Positions 46,511 to 58,152 of a DNA stretch of 64,000 bases are shown piece by piece; position 1 is the first letter of the stretch; every line of letters begins with the position of its first letter. A program made the translations under genes and the position numbers. Source of the DNA: Eleginops maclovinus (taxonomy: Eukaryota > Chordata > Actinopteri > Perciformes > Eleginopidae); contig NC_086354.1 in the NCBI RefSeq assembly GCF_036324505.1, positions 2,772,756-2,836,755 on the forward strand, written 5' to 3'. The notes beneath the pieces are model-generated. The model was not told the DNA's origin and ran no database searches. It saw only the letters and a program-made list of their open reading frames with translations.

Positions 46511-47439
46511 AATGACAAAGATATGTTTAAACATATACAAATACATCTTTATTGGTAGTAATTGTTTTCATATTAAATAAGTATGAGCAGCATACTTGTT
46601 TTTTTATTACCAAAAAATGTATCATATAAAGTCAAATTGGCCAAACAATAACCAGGAAATTACTTTAAAAAAAACCCCAAAACAACAGAGTGAGATAAAT
46701 AAAATAAATTAAAGGAAAAAAGTCTCGTTTCGCACCTGTATTAAAGCTGTTCACTCTGTCTCTCCATGGCATTATGTGGGGGTCTGCAACTTCAACCTGG
46801 AAACTGTTGTCCTTTTTTGCTATTAAATAGAAGAATTCTGAGTCAGGAAATCAAATTTGTATCCGTCATATTATAAAAAGATATTACAGGTGCTGGATCC
46901 AAAGGGAAGGTAATGCCCAACGCCTGTTTAATCTCATTTTTAATATCCTTCCACAGGTCCAGGAACTTTATGCTTTCCCAAAACATGTGTGTGCTCATTT
47001 TATTTTAAAAGAAGTTTTAGTAAGTAAAAGAAACTAAAACAGGGAGAAAAGTCTTCCAAACTTTAGGATTAGTTTTGACATATTATACGGTACACGGCAC
47101 ATTTCCTCATAATGTTAATGTTATTGAGCTATATGGCATTACCAAAGAGTCTCACACAATCACACCTTGAGTGATAATCTAATTAGATTATAATTAGGTT
47201 TTGTAGTCTTTGATATCCGAAGCAGTGAAATGTAATACAGAAAATAAAGCACTGCTTCTTCTCATAATGAGCCTCGCTCACCATATTTAAAAGTAAGTCC
47301 ACAAAGTTGATGCTAACAGGAACATTCTTTGGACTGAGCCGAGCCAGATTTTTTTTCGAGTTCTGTCACTTTTTCCCATGATGCATTGCACAAAGAAAAG
47401 GGAGGAGCTGCTGACAGTCTGAAAGAAATGAAACATTTA
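46511..47439. other. Gene-free stretch with retroelement-like remnant
   Basis: 46730-47000 (ccatggcattatgtgggggt, ggtccaggaactttatgctt, tcccaaaacatgtgtgtgct) resembles a dispersed LINE-derived sequence of fish, unassigned. The rest is anonymous. Confidence 0.4.
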
Positions 47440-48840
47440 CAGTGCCCTCCAGAATTATTATTTGATAAAAATGTAAGCAAAACAAGTAAAAAAAATGTCT
47501 TGATTGTTTTTCCTCATTATATTTCATTCAAAATATTAACAAAAATCTCACCTTTTTACTGAAGTAAAATTATAAAAAATAAATAAAATAATGTTGACTT
47601 TAAATAAATATTTTTCTCCAAAACAGCTCTGAGTCTCCTCCTGTGTTGCCTGATGAGGTTGGTGAGCACATGGCATGGGACCTGAGACCATTCTTCCATA
47701 CATCATGTCTCCAGATCCTCCAGACTCCGAGGTTGACGCTTGTGGACTCTCCTCTTCAACTTCTTCCAAACATTTTCAATGGGATTTAGGTCTGGGGACT
47801 GTGATGGCCATGGCAACGTTTTTATTTTGTGGTCAGTAAACCATTTTTGAGTAGATTGTGAGGTGTGCTTCAGATCATTGTCCTGCTGGAAGGTCCAACC
47901 ATGGCCCATCTTAAGCTTCAGAGCAGAGGCTCTTAGGTTTCATTTAATATCTGCTGGTATTTGATAGAGTCCATGATACCATGTATCCTAACAAGATGTC
48001 CAGGGCCTTTGGAAGAAAAGCAGCCCCACAACATCAAATATCCACCAGCATACTTCACAGTGGGTATGAGGTGCTTTTCTGTATGGCTATCTTTCTGTCT
48101 ACGCCAAACCCACATCTGACATTTGTTGTCAATAAGCTTTATTTTGGTCTCATCTGACCATATAACCCTGTCCCATTCAAAGTCCCAGTTACGTTTGGCA
48201 AACTGTGGATGCTTTAGTTTGTTGTTAATTGAAAGCAATGGTGTTTTCCTGGCAACCCTCCCAAACAACTTGTTGTGATGTAGGTGGCGTCTGATGGTCG
48301 TTTTGGAGACTTTCTGACCCCAAGACTCAACTGATCTCTCCAATTCTTCAGCTGTGATATTTGGAGATACTTTTGCCAGTCGAACCATCCTCCTCACAGT
48401 GTGTGGTGTCAATGTACACAGACGTCCTCTTCCAGGCTGATTCTTAACCTCTCCTGTTGCTTGATGCTTCTTAATTATTGCCCTGATATTGGAAATGGGC
48501 ATTTTTAACTGTTTTCTTATATCCATTTTGTAATTTGTGCAGCTCAACAACTTTTTTTGAACCTAAAAATGTAAGTTATGACTGGAAATATACTTCAGTT
48601 AAATCTTAATCAAAGGATTTCGTCTAGGGGTGCCAATAATTATGGCACACATGTTTTGGAGAGAAATATTTATTTAAAGTCCACATTTGTTTTTCTTTTA
48701 ATAACTTTACTTCACTGAAAAGGTTAGATTTTTGTGAATATTTTTAATGAAATATAATGAGTAAAAACAATAAAGATAGTTTTTGCATATTGTTTTGCTT
48801 ATTTTTACTAAAAGGGTGCCAATAATACTGGAGGACACTG
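47440..48840 (-). mobile_element. Tc1-like transposon, degenerate
   Basis: Inverted termini CAGTGCCCTCCAGAATTATT (left) and CAGTGTCCTCCAGTATTATT (right, minus strand) are flanked by TA at 47438-47439 and 48841-48842. The further termini share aagcaaaacaa. The interior holds a broken transposase on the minus strand. A different Tc1 lineage from 25040-26610, judging by termini and protein. Confidence 0.9.
47640..48550 (-). pseudogene. Tc1-like transposase pseudogene
   Basis: The open part 48550-47933 covers the second half of the DNA-binding region (ISNIRAIIKKHQATGEV, PGRGR linker) and the catalytic domain to VIWSDETK and LMLWGCFSSKGPG. A stop plus frameshift near 47930 breaks it. The next frame (to 47703) has [10 protein letters not shown] and [10 protein letters not shown], so all three DDE residues survive as sequence. 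The Pro normally after DND is Leu. The first ~20 residues are missing, and the last ~25 are out of frame. Confidence 0.85.
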
Positions 48841-48842
48841 TA

Positions 48843-49960
48843 CATATTAGTGGATGAACCCACCTTATGGAAACCCACCTGTCTGCAATGACACTAAGTA
48901 TATGTTTCTCAGTATGATCAGCTGCTGTGTGGACAGCCATACAAGATCAGCGTCTGTAGGATTTCTACAAAATCAGAGAAATATTATTTCCGCATCCCTC
49001 TGTAGCTGAGACTTCATCAAAACCATGGGATCAGATCAGTCTCATAATAAACAAATGCACACAGAAGGATTCACACTTGCATTTCAGGATCCGTACACAT
49101 GTTTTTCAATGCACACACAAATGTGTTCCGTTAAATAAAATCCAAATACAGAACAAAGTTTTACATGTGTATTTTTGATCCACACATAATTGAATGTAAT
49201 GCTGTTATTTATCCTTTGTACATAAATATTGACTTTTTATCTATTATTTTCTAATTCATCTGCTTGCCAATTCTCTTATTATCAAAGTCTTATTTTTGTC
49301 TTTATTGGGATTATAAAGTTATTATACTTTCACTGTCCAAAGAGTTAGACAATTTCATATCTTTAAGTGTTTGTTAGTATTTTCTATGTTAGCTAGCTAG
49401 CTTACAGCAGATTTGCAGTAATATCAGGAGTCATGTGATCACATTGTTAGAAAATGCAGATAAAACTTACATTGAGGTAACTTTTCAAGACAGTTGGCCA
49501 ACTGTATAATCCGCGAACATCAACAAGTGTCCCCTGGTTTCCGTCGTGTTTTGAGCTTCTTGCAGCGTTTTGTTTATCATGCATGTTTCTTCAAATTGGT
49601 GGAGAGGTTTTTTACATTTTGCATTATTTCTAAAGCTGCACCACGCTGAAATGTTTTGGTCCGTTGCAGCTCATTTGCACCAGTCGGCCACCGTAATTGC
49701 CATACTAAAGAACGCTAAATCCCTGGCGTAAAAAAACGGAATCTGTCAACTCGCCCTGAAAGAGGCGGCAGAGGAAATCAATCATTTTTTTTGTCCTTTC
49801 ACAGAAAGATTCAATGTCGTCTTTCCAGGATAGAAGATCATCTCACCTCACTTCATTAAATCATTCCCATAAGATACCTGCTTCAGTTTAACAAAAGGGA
49901 CTTTTGAGAGTCAGATGGTGAGCCAACTAAGCCAAAGGTTAGGGGTGGGAGATTTCAGAC
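48843..49960. other. Gene-free stretch
   Basis: AT-rich; nothing recognised. Confidence 0.4.
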
Positions 49961-50190
49961 ACATCTCTAAGAAGGTTGACCATCACCCCAGAGCAGGCCA
50001 GTTAACCATTCAGAGCAGACTGGGCTCTGGTTTCAGGAAGAGGGTGAAAAAAAGGTGCTGCAGCACAGGCAGTATGAGAAACATAAAGAGCTTTTTGAAC
50101 ATTAAAGCATGGAGACATGTCCCAGGAGAGACACTACATACTGATATAAATGTGAAAATGAGCAGGATATGTCCTTTTTAGGCATGAGTA
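49961..50190 (+). repeat. MITE-like repeat (family A) copy
   Basis: aggccagttaaccattcaga, agcagactgggctctggttt, aaagcatggagacatgtccc and a terminal aggatatgtccttttta. Together with the inverted copy at 50935-51190 it flanks the CA array below. Confidence 0.78.
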
Positions 50191-50209
50191 GGTATGCCCT
50201 GGTAGAAAA

Positions 50210-50342
<133 letters not shown>

Positions 50343-50934
50343 ACTCTGTTTTGTTCACTTACTTCTTTTATAACACTGCTTTTTTTCCCGTATTTGATTG
50401 TTATTTTATTGCATGCTTGCCTCTTTATTTCATATTTTACTCATTGTATTTGCCTTTGTCTGCTATGTCTCTTTGCTGAAGCCACATAGATTTCTCTGCT
50501 GTGGGATAAGGATTCTGATCCTGATAAATGAATTAGTTGTTAAGTTTAATCATATTCAACTCTGTTGCAGCACTATTGTACATCCTCCCTTGTTGTGCCA
50601 GAAAAGGATTAACGTATATCCAGCACTTACTGTATGTATTTCCTGTGTATCATTGTCTGATGGCAAAATATATTATTTTTTAATTAAATGAGATATTCTT
50701 GCAGCATAACAGTCTGTGCATATCAATTTCACGGTCGCTCATTTCTGATTATCTGAGTCTGTCACTAAATGAGATTAAACAGTTCTAACACCGTCTGACA
50801 CACTCTGACTACATCCATCTAATAACACCAACTTTATCATCAACACTGAGACACATGCCACCACCCTCTGCTGCACCGCTTTAAACTCACTCAAGAAGCG
50901 TGGAAGTCATTCTCCAAAGTGATTTGTATTTTGT
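50343..50934. other. Gene-free stretch
   Basis: Short open frames only (97-106 codons, biased by T-rich sequence); nothing recognised. Confidence 0.4.
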
Positions 50935-51195
50935 GTGCGTTTACTGGGACATGTCTCCATGCTTTAATGTTCATAAAGCTCTTTATTTTTCTCATACTGC
51001 CTGTGCTGCAGCACATCTTTTCACCCTCTGTCCGAAACCAGAGCCCAGTCTGCTCTGATTGGTTAGCTGGCCGGCTCTGTTGTAATTGGTAAACCTCTTA
51101 GAGTTGTGCTGCCCCTTAGTCTATCACGTAAAATGTGTTGGGGTGCTAGCCAATAGAAGCGTGAGTGTTACATAGTGATGTCACTAAGTTCCGGA
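50935..51195 (-). repeat. MITE-like repeat (family A) copy, inverted
   Basis: Reverse of the family A sequence, including ctgggacatgtctccatgct, gagcccagtctgctctgatt, tagtctatcacgtaaaatgt and catagtgatgtcactaag. The best-preserved empty site for the hAT at 7232. Confidence 0.78.
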
Positions 51196-51849
51196 CGTTA
51201 ATCGTTGGTTAATCCTATTCTGGCGCAACTAGGGGTGGAGTTCTATGTGCAACAGTGCTGCAACATAGGCCCTGGGCATAGGCAGTATAGGCGAATGCTA
51301 AGGGCGCATCCATCCATGGGGGGCGCCGTCAATAGGGGAAACAAAAAAAAAGAAAAAACTTTAAAAAATGTTTTTAAACTATTAGTGATGTTTGAAATTA
51401 CGCCCCCATTGCGTACACCGGCTGTTAGCTATGGCACCCAAATTGAGACAATATCAATTAATATTGCGATCATATTTCTTCCATAATAGAAAGTGGTGCA
51501 TTGTATTTGTAATGTTTAATTATCATATTTTATACTAAGTCAGACTTCAGTTTTAATAGCCAAAGAATAGTGCAGGCATTCCTTTAAATAAATTAAGATT
51601 GAGTTATTAAATCTACTAAGAAAAAAAGAATCAAGCTACAGACTTCGTATTACACCCATCACCATTAGTGGTTATGCTCCAGTGTCGCTCGTCTGAATTT
51701 GATAAATTCTCGCAAATCATCAAGTATAATGATTATTAATTCTTACTGGATGGCGCTGCCTTTTATAACTATATTAAGTGGGCTTCCTGCTTAGAAATAC
51801 ATGATTTACTGGACATAGCACCATCACTACTTTGTGAATTAAAGCTGTA
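51196..51849. other. Gene-free stretch
   Basis: 51275-51345 (gggcataggcagtataggcg, then ggggggcgccgtc) may be the end of a hAT-like repeat, unassigned. The rest is anonymous. Confidence 0.35.
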
Positions 51850-52582
51850 TTAAAGGTCCCCTATTTTGCAAAATGCACTTTTTGATGTCTTTTTTACATA
51901 AATATGTGTCCCCGGTGTGTAAGGAGACTCACAAAGTGTCAGAAAATACAACCCTCTCTGTTTTCATCGTTACCCCAGCTCTAAAAACAGGGGTACAAAC
52001 GAGCTGATCCAGATTTGCTTCGGTTATGACGTCATATCATAAATGTTGGCTGGCTTTACATTGAACTCCTGGCAACATCCCGCCCACGTGACACTTCCCA
52101 ACCTATCGTCCGCAATATACAGTCGCGAGCTGAATCCCCTCCGCAGCAGCTTTGTGTGTCTATGTGTTCAGCAGGATGTCTGCAGGAGGGACTTAGAGTT
52201 GTTGTTTATATAATACATATAATGTCTCTGTTCTAGTGAGAAGTGTTTCAGAAATAATGCTGGATGTGGGTTGGAAAATAATATGAGGTTTAATCACAAC
52301 AGCGTTTAGCTGAGTTTCTCCATTAGAAACTTCTCTCTTCAGAGGAGAGATCATGATGCTCCAAAGGGGCGTGGCCAGCTTCAGCTCAGCTCAAATTTAA
52401 AGCAACAGTCACAGAATCAGCACTTCAGGAACAGGGCTGACATAGAGGGGGATGAGGCATGCTACAATGGGGGATCTGTTTGGCATTTGGAGCGAAACTC
52501 TTCACAGACATGTTTTGTATAGCAATGGTTTTGTATAGATATGACAATATATTGTTCAAATAGTATGATAGGAGACCTCTAA
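51850..52582 (+). mobile_element. TTAA-type MITE (family B), copy 2
   Basis: Ends TTAAAGGTCCCCTAT and, inverted, TTAGAGGTCTCCTAT: 15-base termini with two mismatches beginning at TTAA-like sites. The 733-bp interior is non-coding and near-identical to 30828-31467. A piggyBac-derived origin is inferred from TTAA ends only. Confidence 0.82.
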
Positions 52583-52764
52583 CAACAAAAATAATATATA
52601 CATATTTCTCCACACACAACCAAAGGAAACACAATGAACAGGAAACTATTAAAGATCCTCACAAATAATAAGAGGTTTGCAGCAGTTGTCCAAACAAACA
52701 CGGACAAGTGTACTGTCACCACAGCGGCATAGCCTATTGCACAAATAAAAAGTAAAGTATAATA
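52583..52764. other. Spacer
   Basis: Short spacer with no recognised feature. Confidence 0.4.
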
Positions 52765-53195
52765 CTGCTTTTATCCACTACGCTCCAAAACTGTGGAACA
52801 CCTTGCCAGGAAATATCAGAGAGGCAAACTCAGTGGACATTTTTAAACGACAGCTAAAGACATATCTTTTTGAATTAGCTTTTTATTAGCGACACCCTCC
52901 TTTAAATGGTCTTTTAGTCTTTATCTTTCACCTACTTTTATATTGTTTTATTTATTTTATTGGTCTTAAAGGGTTTTAAATTGTATTATTTATTTAACAG
53001 TTTTAAAAGTAACATTTACTCGGATGTGTCTCTTAACCTTCAAAATGTTATATTTTGTTGCTATGCTGCTTGTATTTGAAAAGGTCTTAACAGTTTCTTG
53101 TTGTTTGTTTTTAATTTGAGATACACATGTGCCATTTTCTAAAGCACTTTGAGCTGCACATGCTGTATGAAAAGTGCTATATAAAGAAAGCTTTA
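52765..53195 (+). mobile_element. L2-type LINE 3' end
   Basis: The end of the LINE ORF is readable: LWNTLPGNIREANSVDIF and KRQLKTYLFELAFY before a stop near 52888. The 3' UTR ends aaagcactttgagctgcaca and gtgctatataaag, the usual L2-type tail. Severely 5'-truncated, as is usual for LINEs. Confidence 0.82.
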
Positions 53196-54625
53196 TTACT
53201 ACGCATATAGATATATTAAACACATATTCCAGGCTAAAAGCTAACACTAACATCTGACTATACAGATTGGACCTTAAGTCTTGATTATAATGCTGGCTAG
53301 CTCTAGTGCTGCTGAATAGATGTACCTTAGGCGCATCAAGTTAACCAATTATAATGAATTTTATACCATAACATGTGGCATTGTGCTGTCCAAAAACTAC
53401 AAAAAATGGTGTACAAGGTAATATTAATTAGCTATAAGCTAACATTAGCGTCTGACTGAGTGAAATGTGCAGTTAGCCTATACTGCTAGCTAGCTGTATT
53501 GTTGCTTCAAAGTTTAAGCTTACACTCAAAAAGTTAACAAATAAGAATACACACTTTTTTTTTTTACCAAATAAAAGTCTCCTGTGAATTACTTCTGTTG
53601 GTCCTTTGTCTGCTTTTTCCAACATGTGAGATACTTGTGATGGCTACAGTAAATGAAAGTTAGGTAGCATGAGTGTGGTCATGCTAAATTACTCAAAAAA
53701 GAAAATCTCCTCTGTATTTTTTGCTCCTTCTGTATGGGCCATGAGTAATCGTTACACTCCAAAATGATTAAATATGACTATTTGAGAACAAAATAATTGT
53801 TAGAACACTGCAGCATTTCTTGCGTAATTACACTTCAGTAATGTGCTGCTAAGATGTAATGTTATGGGCACAATAACTTAACTTATAATTATATTTCAAC
53901 TTAAGGGTACCTCACAGTTCAATGAATCCAGAGCACTGTCAAACACACTAGCTGTTATTTGCCTGATTGGGGGGCCCTGAGTTTAACATAGCAGCACAAC
54001 CAACCTGATTTGAATGCTGTAATTGGTGTGATAGCTCCAAAGATAATGGCAAAAGCTGAATGAAACTCAGTGATTTTGTTTTGTTATGACCCCGAACATG
54101 CATCAGATAGAGACAGAAGTCTTTTAGTCAATTATAGATCATAATTCCCCCTCCCCCTCCTCTTTCCTTTCTCTCACTCTCCTCCATCTCTCTCTCTAGC
54201 TGTTAATTTGCTTTCGCTGTGAAATGGGGATCATCCAGTCCTGTTGAGATGGAACATAGAACATTTCACTTCAATTAGACCGCACCAAAACACAGCCAAT
54301 CCGGCAGATAAAGCACAACAGGCCTCTGATCACTAACCGTGTGTGTGTGTCAAATTGCAGTGCTGTTGAAAAGGTAAGTCTTGTAAGTGATATCATTGTT
54401 TTGATTTGTTTATTTATTGTAGCCAACATCTTGATAATCATCTGTCAATGTGTGATTTCTGAAACTGCAAGTATGGCAAAGGGTTTGGTGGGGATCATCT
54501 TCTGATCTAAAGAATGGTTTAAAGTGGATTAAATAGCAAAGTATATGTGAGACACATCCCAAAATGCAGCTGTATGTGGGAGTTAAAAGTTAATGAGGTG
54601 AAGAAGGGCAGGCCAATATGCTTAA
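53196..54625. other. Gene-free stretch, partly repeat-poor
   Basis: No genes. 53990-54370 is complex sequence without repeat signature, with a C/T-rich tract (54145-54200) and gctgttaatttgctttcgct; a candidate conserved non-coding region by inference only. Confidence 0.4.
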
Positions 54626-55075
54626 AGGAAGCCCAATTATGATTGATATTTTATTACCATTTCCTGAAGTGTGTTCTATGGGTTTTTGTGCAAAGGCTAA
54701 AATCCCTGTGTTCCCTCAAGGGGGACTTTCTCTATAACACAATCTCCAAAAGTAAACATCTAGCATCATAAAAAAACTACAGCACAGTCACTTGGCCACG
54801 CATCACCACCGATAAGCTAAAAGCGGACTTGTGTTGTCGTGACGACACTCAGTTTGTTAGCAACCGTTGTTTTTATGACACACAGAAGCTTCAGACATTC
54901 ACCAGCGGGGGATTTACTGACGTATTTTATGTGGATGTTAAATATCCCAAGTCTCCACTCTACATGAGTCAGTAGTGTCAATCAAGTGTAGACCACTCCC
55001 CCTACCAAAGCTTTTAAAGCTCCGCCCTTCAGGCCTGTCACTCACTTCCTTCCCACCAGAGACTGAAGCACAAAG
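54626..55075 (+). repeat. MITE-like repeat related to family A
   Basis: Starts ttaaaggaagcccaattatg; gtgcaaaggctaaaatccct is shared with 27160. The 3' portion differs, so it is a related subfamily or a composite. Confidence 0.55.
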
Positions 55076-55244
55076 GAAATTTGGCACATGGAGCTGTAAA
55101 TTGTTTGGACTCTATTCACTTGATGAAATGTTTAACTTTAACAGATTGTTTTGATATGTTAAATTCACCTTTTAGATTCCCTTTGATTCATACATTGAAA
55201 GAAAAGAGAGCCGTTTACTCCTATGGATGTGAAATACTGAATTG

Positions 55245-55247
<3 letters not shown>

Positions 55248-55282
<35 letters not shown>

Positions 55283-55283
55283 T
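55248..55283. repeat. (TTA)n microsatellite
   Basis: Twelve tandem trinucleotide units. Confidence 0.95.
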
Positions 55284-55895
55284 TGGTTAATATTGTAAGA
55301 CTACTAATATGTCGTAAATATTATTTTATTTGGATACAATCATACACAGCAAATGAAATCCTTGTCATCCATCAGATTGAAGAATAAAATATTTCACGGC
55401 CTGCTGGATCCAGTGTTTTAATGTGCACACCACATGGGATGTTCGGTGAACCACCACTCCAACAAATTATAGTTTTTTCAGTAGAACAACAAAATAATTT
55501 CCATCTGTTTAAGCCACATATCTTATTTCAGGCTGCTAACCACAAACGGTTGACTTTGAGGCACAGGAACTGGTAAAATGCTAATACTTTTCCGGGTTTA
55601 AGGACTCATTCCTGCACCACTTTATGGGTAATGAAGACCTGCAGCATTATTCGTATACCAACTGAAATGTATACCCTTCAGCCTAACACTAACCCCAAAG
55701 CCCTGACACTAACCTCACTTGCACAACTGCTCCACCTGGTGGATGGATAAACAATTGCAGCTTGTCTCCATGACATCCTCTACAGAGGCAATAAAAGTAG
55801 GACACGCAGTCCCTTAGTCATAAAGAAGCCATAAAGAAGGGAATTATTTTATCCAGCCAGGGCTCTATTGAGGAAGGAGTGGACATTATAGCCAA
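55284..55895. other. Gene-free stretch
   Basis: Nothing recognised. Confidence 0.4.
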
Positions 55896-56528
55896 TTATT
55901 ACATGGCTTAGTTGAATACTCGATTCTGATTGGTCAATTCAGAACATGTGACACGTTGTTAATCCTGTAGTACAGACCGCTGCAAGGAATAAAATGACCG
56001 TTGTTAAGGAGGATCAAGAAAGAGAAAGAGGTTCAAAGATGGAGCGCTGGACGTCAGATAAATCACCAGAAGAATACATACAGGAAGTAAACACCAACAG
56101 GAACACGGTCGGGGCTCTGCAGGGTTTAAGGACTTGTTAGTGGATCAGAAACTGTGAACAGACTTGAACAGTTACAGAAAAACCTCGATCAGTGCTGCTG
56201 TCAAGTTGTTGTTGTCGCAGATCCAGCCGTTGGTGCGCCGTGGAACTGAGATTGTTTTTCTTACGGAAGAAATAAGATCATTTTTGGACTTTAAATTAAT
56301 ACTTGGAGTCGAGTCTTTAGTTTGTTTAGTATCTGGCTGTGTAATAGGCGGGAAAAAGAACACCCTCATGCTGATCAAGATCCCTCCGCTTCGCTGTGTG
56401 TGTACTAAAAATGCATGTGCATGTGTGCACCTACCAGTGTACTGTGTGGTTAATGTATATACTGCATGTAAAACAGAGTGAAAACTGTGTTTCCCCCTAG
56501 GGGTATTAATAAAGGTTCTTCTTCTTCT
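55896..56528 (+). repeat. Dispersed repeat with 40-bp unit family (copy 4)
   Basis: acatggcttagttgaatact, gttaaggaggatcaagaaag, gatggagcgctggacg, one 40-bp-like unit (56065-56100), gaacacggtcggggctctgc and gatcagaaactgtgaacaga, as in copies 1 and 2. It ends in taataaaggttcttcttctt, a possible tail. The 105-codon frame inside is not supported as a gene. Confidence 0.68.
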
Positions 56529-56529
56529 T

Positions 56530-57226
56530 CTTCTGGTGCATGCTGGGAGATTTTGGAGTGTGAGCGAAAGAAAAGAGCGACGCTTTATAAGTTACATTTT
56601 CCCGTTTGTGCTTGTTTATGGGTGTTAGTTTCATATAGTTTATCGGTGATAGTTTACTTTGCTTAACTTTTGGGTCTTTTGGTGGTGTTTTTGGGGTGTT
56701 TTGCAGGCTTCTCCTGCCGGTGTCTCGCCGGCCGGCGTCTGACCTCATGGTAAATGGAGACTTTGCCAAACTCACGCAGAAGCACGGTATTAAAATATCG
56801 GCCGGCTTCCCATGCACTGTGGAGGATATCGGGCTGGCTTTGGGGGAGAAGGTCGGACACAGCAGCATTAAGTCCCTGGCGCGGATGAACACTGCAGTCG
56901 TGATCTTCCTGGACCAGGTGGAGAAAGTGAACCGCGTTATCGAGACAGGCATCACGGTGAGTGAAATGTTTGAGCGGGTGCAGCCGCTGACGCTCCCCGC
57001 AACCAAAGTGGTTCTATCCAACGTCCCTCCCTTCATAACTGATGAGTTCCTCAGTAGAGAGCTATCCAGACACGGGAAACTTGTTTCTCCGGTGAAGAAG
57101 ATGCTGTCTGGGTGTAAGTCTCAGTTACTGAAGCACGTGGTGTCTCATCGCAGACAGGTCTATATGATACTTAACAATCGGAACGCGGAGCTCAACCTCC
57201 GTTTTCACATTAAAGTAGATGATTAT
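56530..57226 (+). mobile_element. Tx1-like LINE, 5' end with ORF1
   Basis: A non-coding leader (56530-56695), then an ORF1-type reading frame that stops abruptly where the BEL/Pao LTR starts (57227). The 3' remainder is not in the window. A LINE with a preserved 5' end but no 3' end is explained by this later insertion. Confidence 0.72.
56696..57226 (+). pseudogene. Tx1-like LINE ORF1 (interrupted)
   Basis: The 177 codons before the insertion contain the characteristic IKSLARMNTAVVIFLD (about residues 60-75), an RNA-binding-like half ending in VVLSNVPPFITDEFL, LSRHGKLVSPVKK, and GCKSQLLKHVVSHRRQVYMI before VDDY. In related elements a CCHC knuckle follows, which here lies beyond the interruption. 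The protein would bind the LINE RNA. The open frame runs another 23 codons into the LTR (to 57298), which are not part of ORF1. The real start may be the ATG at 56696 or at 56747. Family assignment rests on remembered motifs. Confidence 0.7.
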
Positions 57227-57726
57227 TGTAACAATAGTTGTGACTCCCTCCCAAGCACAGTCAGACACCAGTGGTTTTCTTATAAACGGGTTTTATGAAG
57301 TCTTCTCCCCATCCAACCTTGAAAACTAAAACACGGAATGAAACACATAGTACAAAACGTTAACGAGTTAGCAAACATACATAAAAATAACATACATTGA
57401 AAGTAAATGACAAACGGACAAAATACCTCTTGGCTGCATGCACAGAAAGGAAATCTTCTTCTTTTATAACACTTTTCTCCTTCAAAAGGCATTAACTAAT
57501 CTTATAATGACCTCTTATAACTCTTAAACGTGTGTGTCACTACAGTACGTACATCTTCTCTGTCTCTATCTCGAGCTCTCTCCTGGCTCCGCCGAGGCTT
57601 CAAAATAAAAGTCCTACACATGAAATCATTTACTATCGGAAACCCTTAACAAATTATACAGCAACAGTTACACTCCCACCAAATCACACAACCATACTGT
57701 GAGATTTCCTTACACATATTGTTACA
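57227..57726 (-). repeat. 3' LTR of BEL/Pao element
   Basis: Bounded by perfect 9-bp inverted termini TGTAACAAT (57227) and ATTGTTACA (57718-57726), 500 bp. The insertion interrupts ORF1 after VDDY. On the minus strand a purine-biased aaaggtcaaag precedes it, as a polypurine tract should. Confidence 0.82.
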
Positions 57727-57742
57727 CTTTGACCTTTACATT

Positions 57743-57822
57743 AAACATTTCCTGTTATTAACCACATATGGAATGTCAGGATAAACATTTCCTGTTATTA
57801 ACCACATATGGAATGTCAGGAT
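57743..57822. repeat. Two tandem 40-bp units
   Basis: aaacatttcctgttattaac + cacatatggaatgtcaggat repeated exactly twice just inside the LTR. Unrelated in sequence to the 40-bp unit at 44272. Confidence 0.92.
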
Positions 57823-57900
57823 AAACATTAAACCTCTTGCACAAAATGCAAAGATAAACATTATACTTCTTACATATAATGAAGATAAAAATTAGAAATA

Positions 57901-58152
57901 TTAAACCTGTTCTGCTTCAAGCAGAGTGACCAACTTATGCACAGGTATCTCTAAGAAAACTGTCTTAGTTGTGGATTTACCCTTTTCATTGAATGTAGTG
58001 TCACTAACTAACAATCTGACCTTTCTAACCCTATCATCTGACCCTGGATAAACTTCTGTTACTCTGGCCAGCTTCCATTCATTACGTGGGGCTTGATCAT
58101 CTTGCAAAAGCACAATGTTGTTCACTTTTAGGTTTCTTCTGTTCTTTTGCCA
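57901..58152 (-). pseudogene. BEL/Pao integrase C-terminal domain stub
   Basis: Reads WQKNRRNLKVNNIVLLQDD, then PRNEWKLARVTEVYPGSDDR, VRKVRLLVSD and PVHKLVTLLEAE to a stop at 57901. This is the small DUF5641-type domain at the end of BEL integrases. The upstream catalytic core is deleted, and the stub is out of frame with the RT frame. Confidence 0.85.

Noticed and set aside
56164..56481. 105-codon open frame
   Set aside because: Lies within a dispersed repeat whose other copies do not keep this frame.
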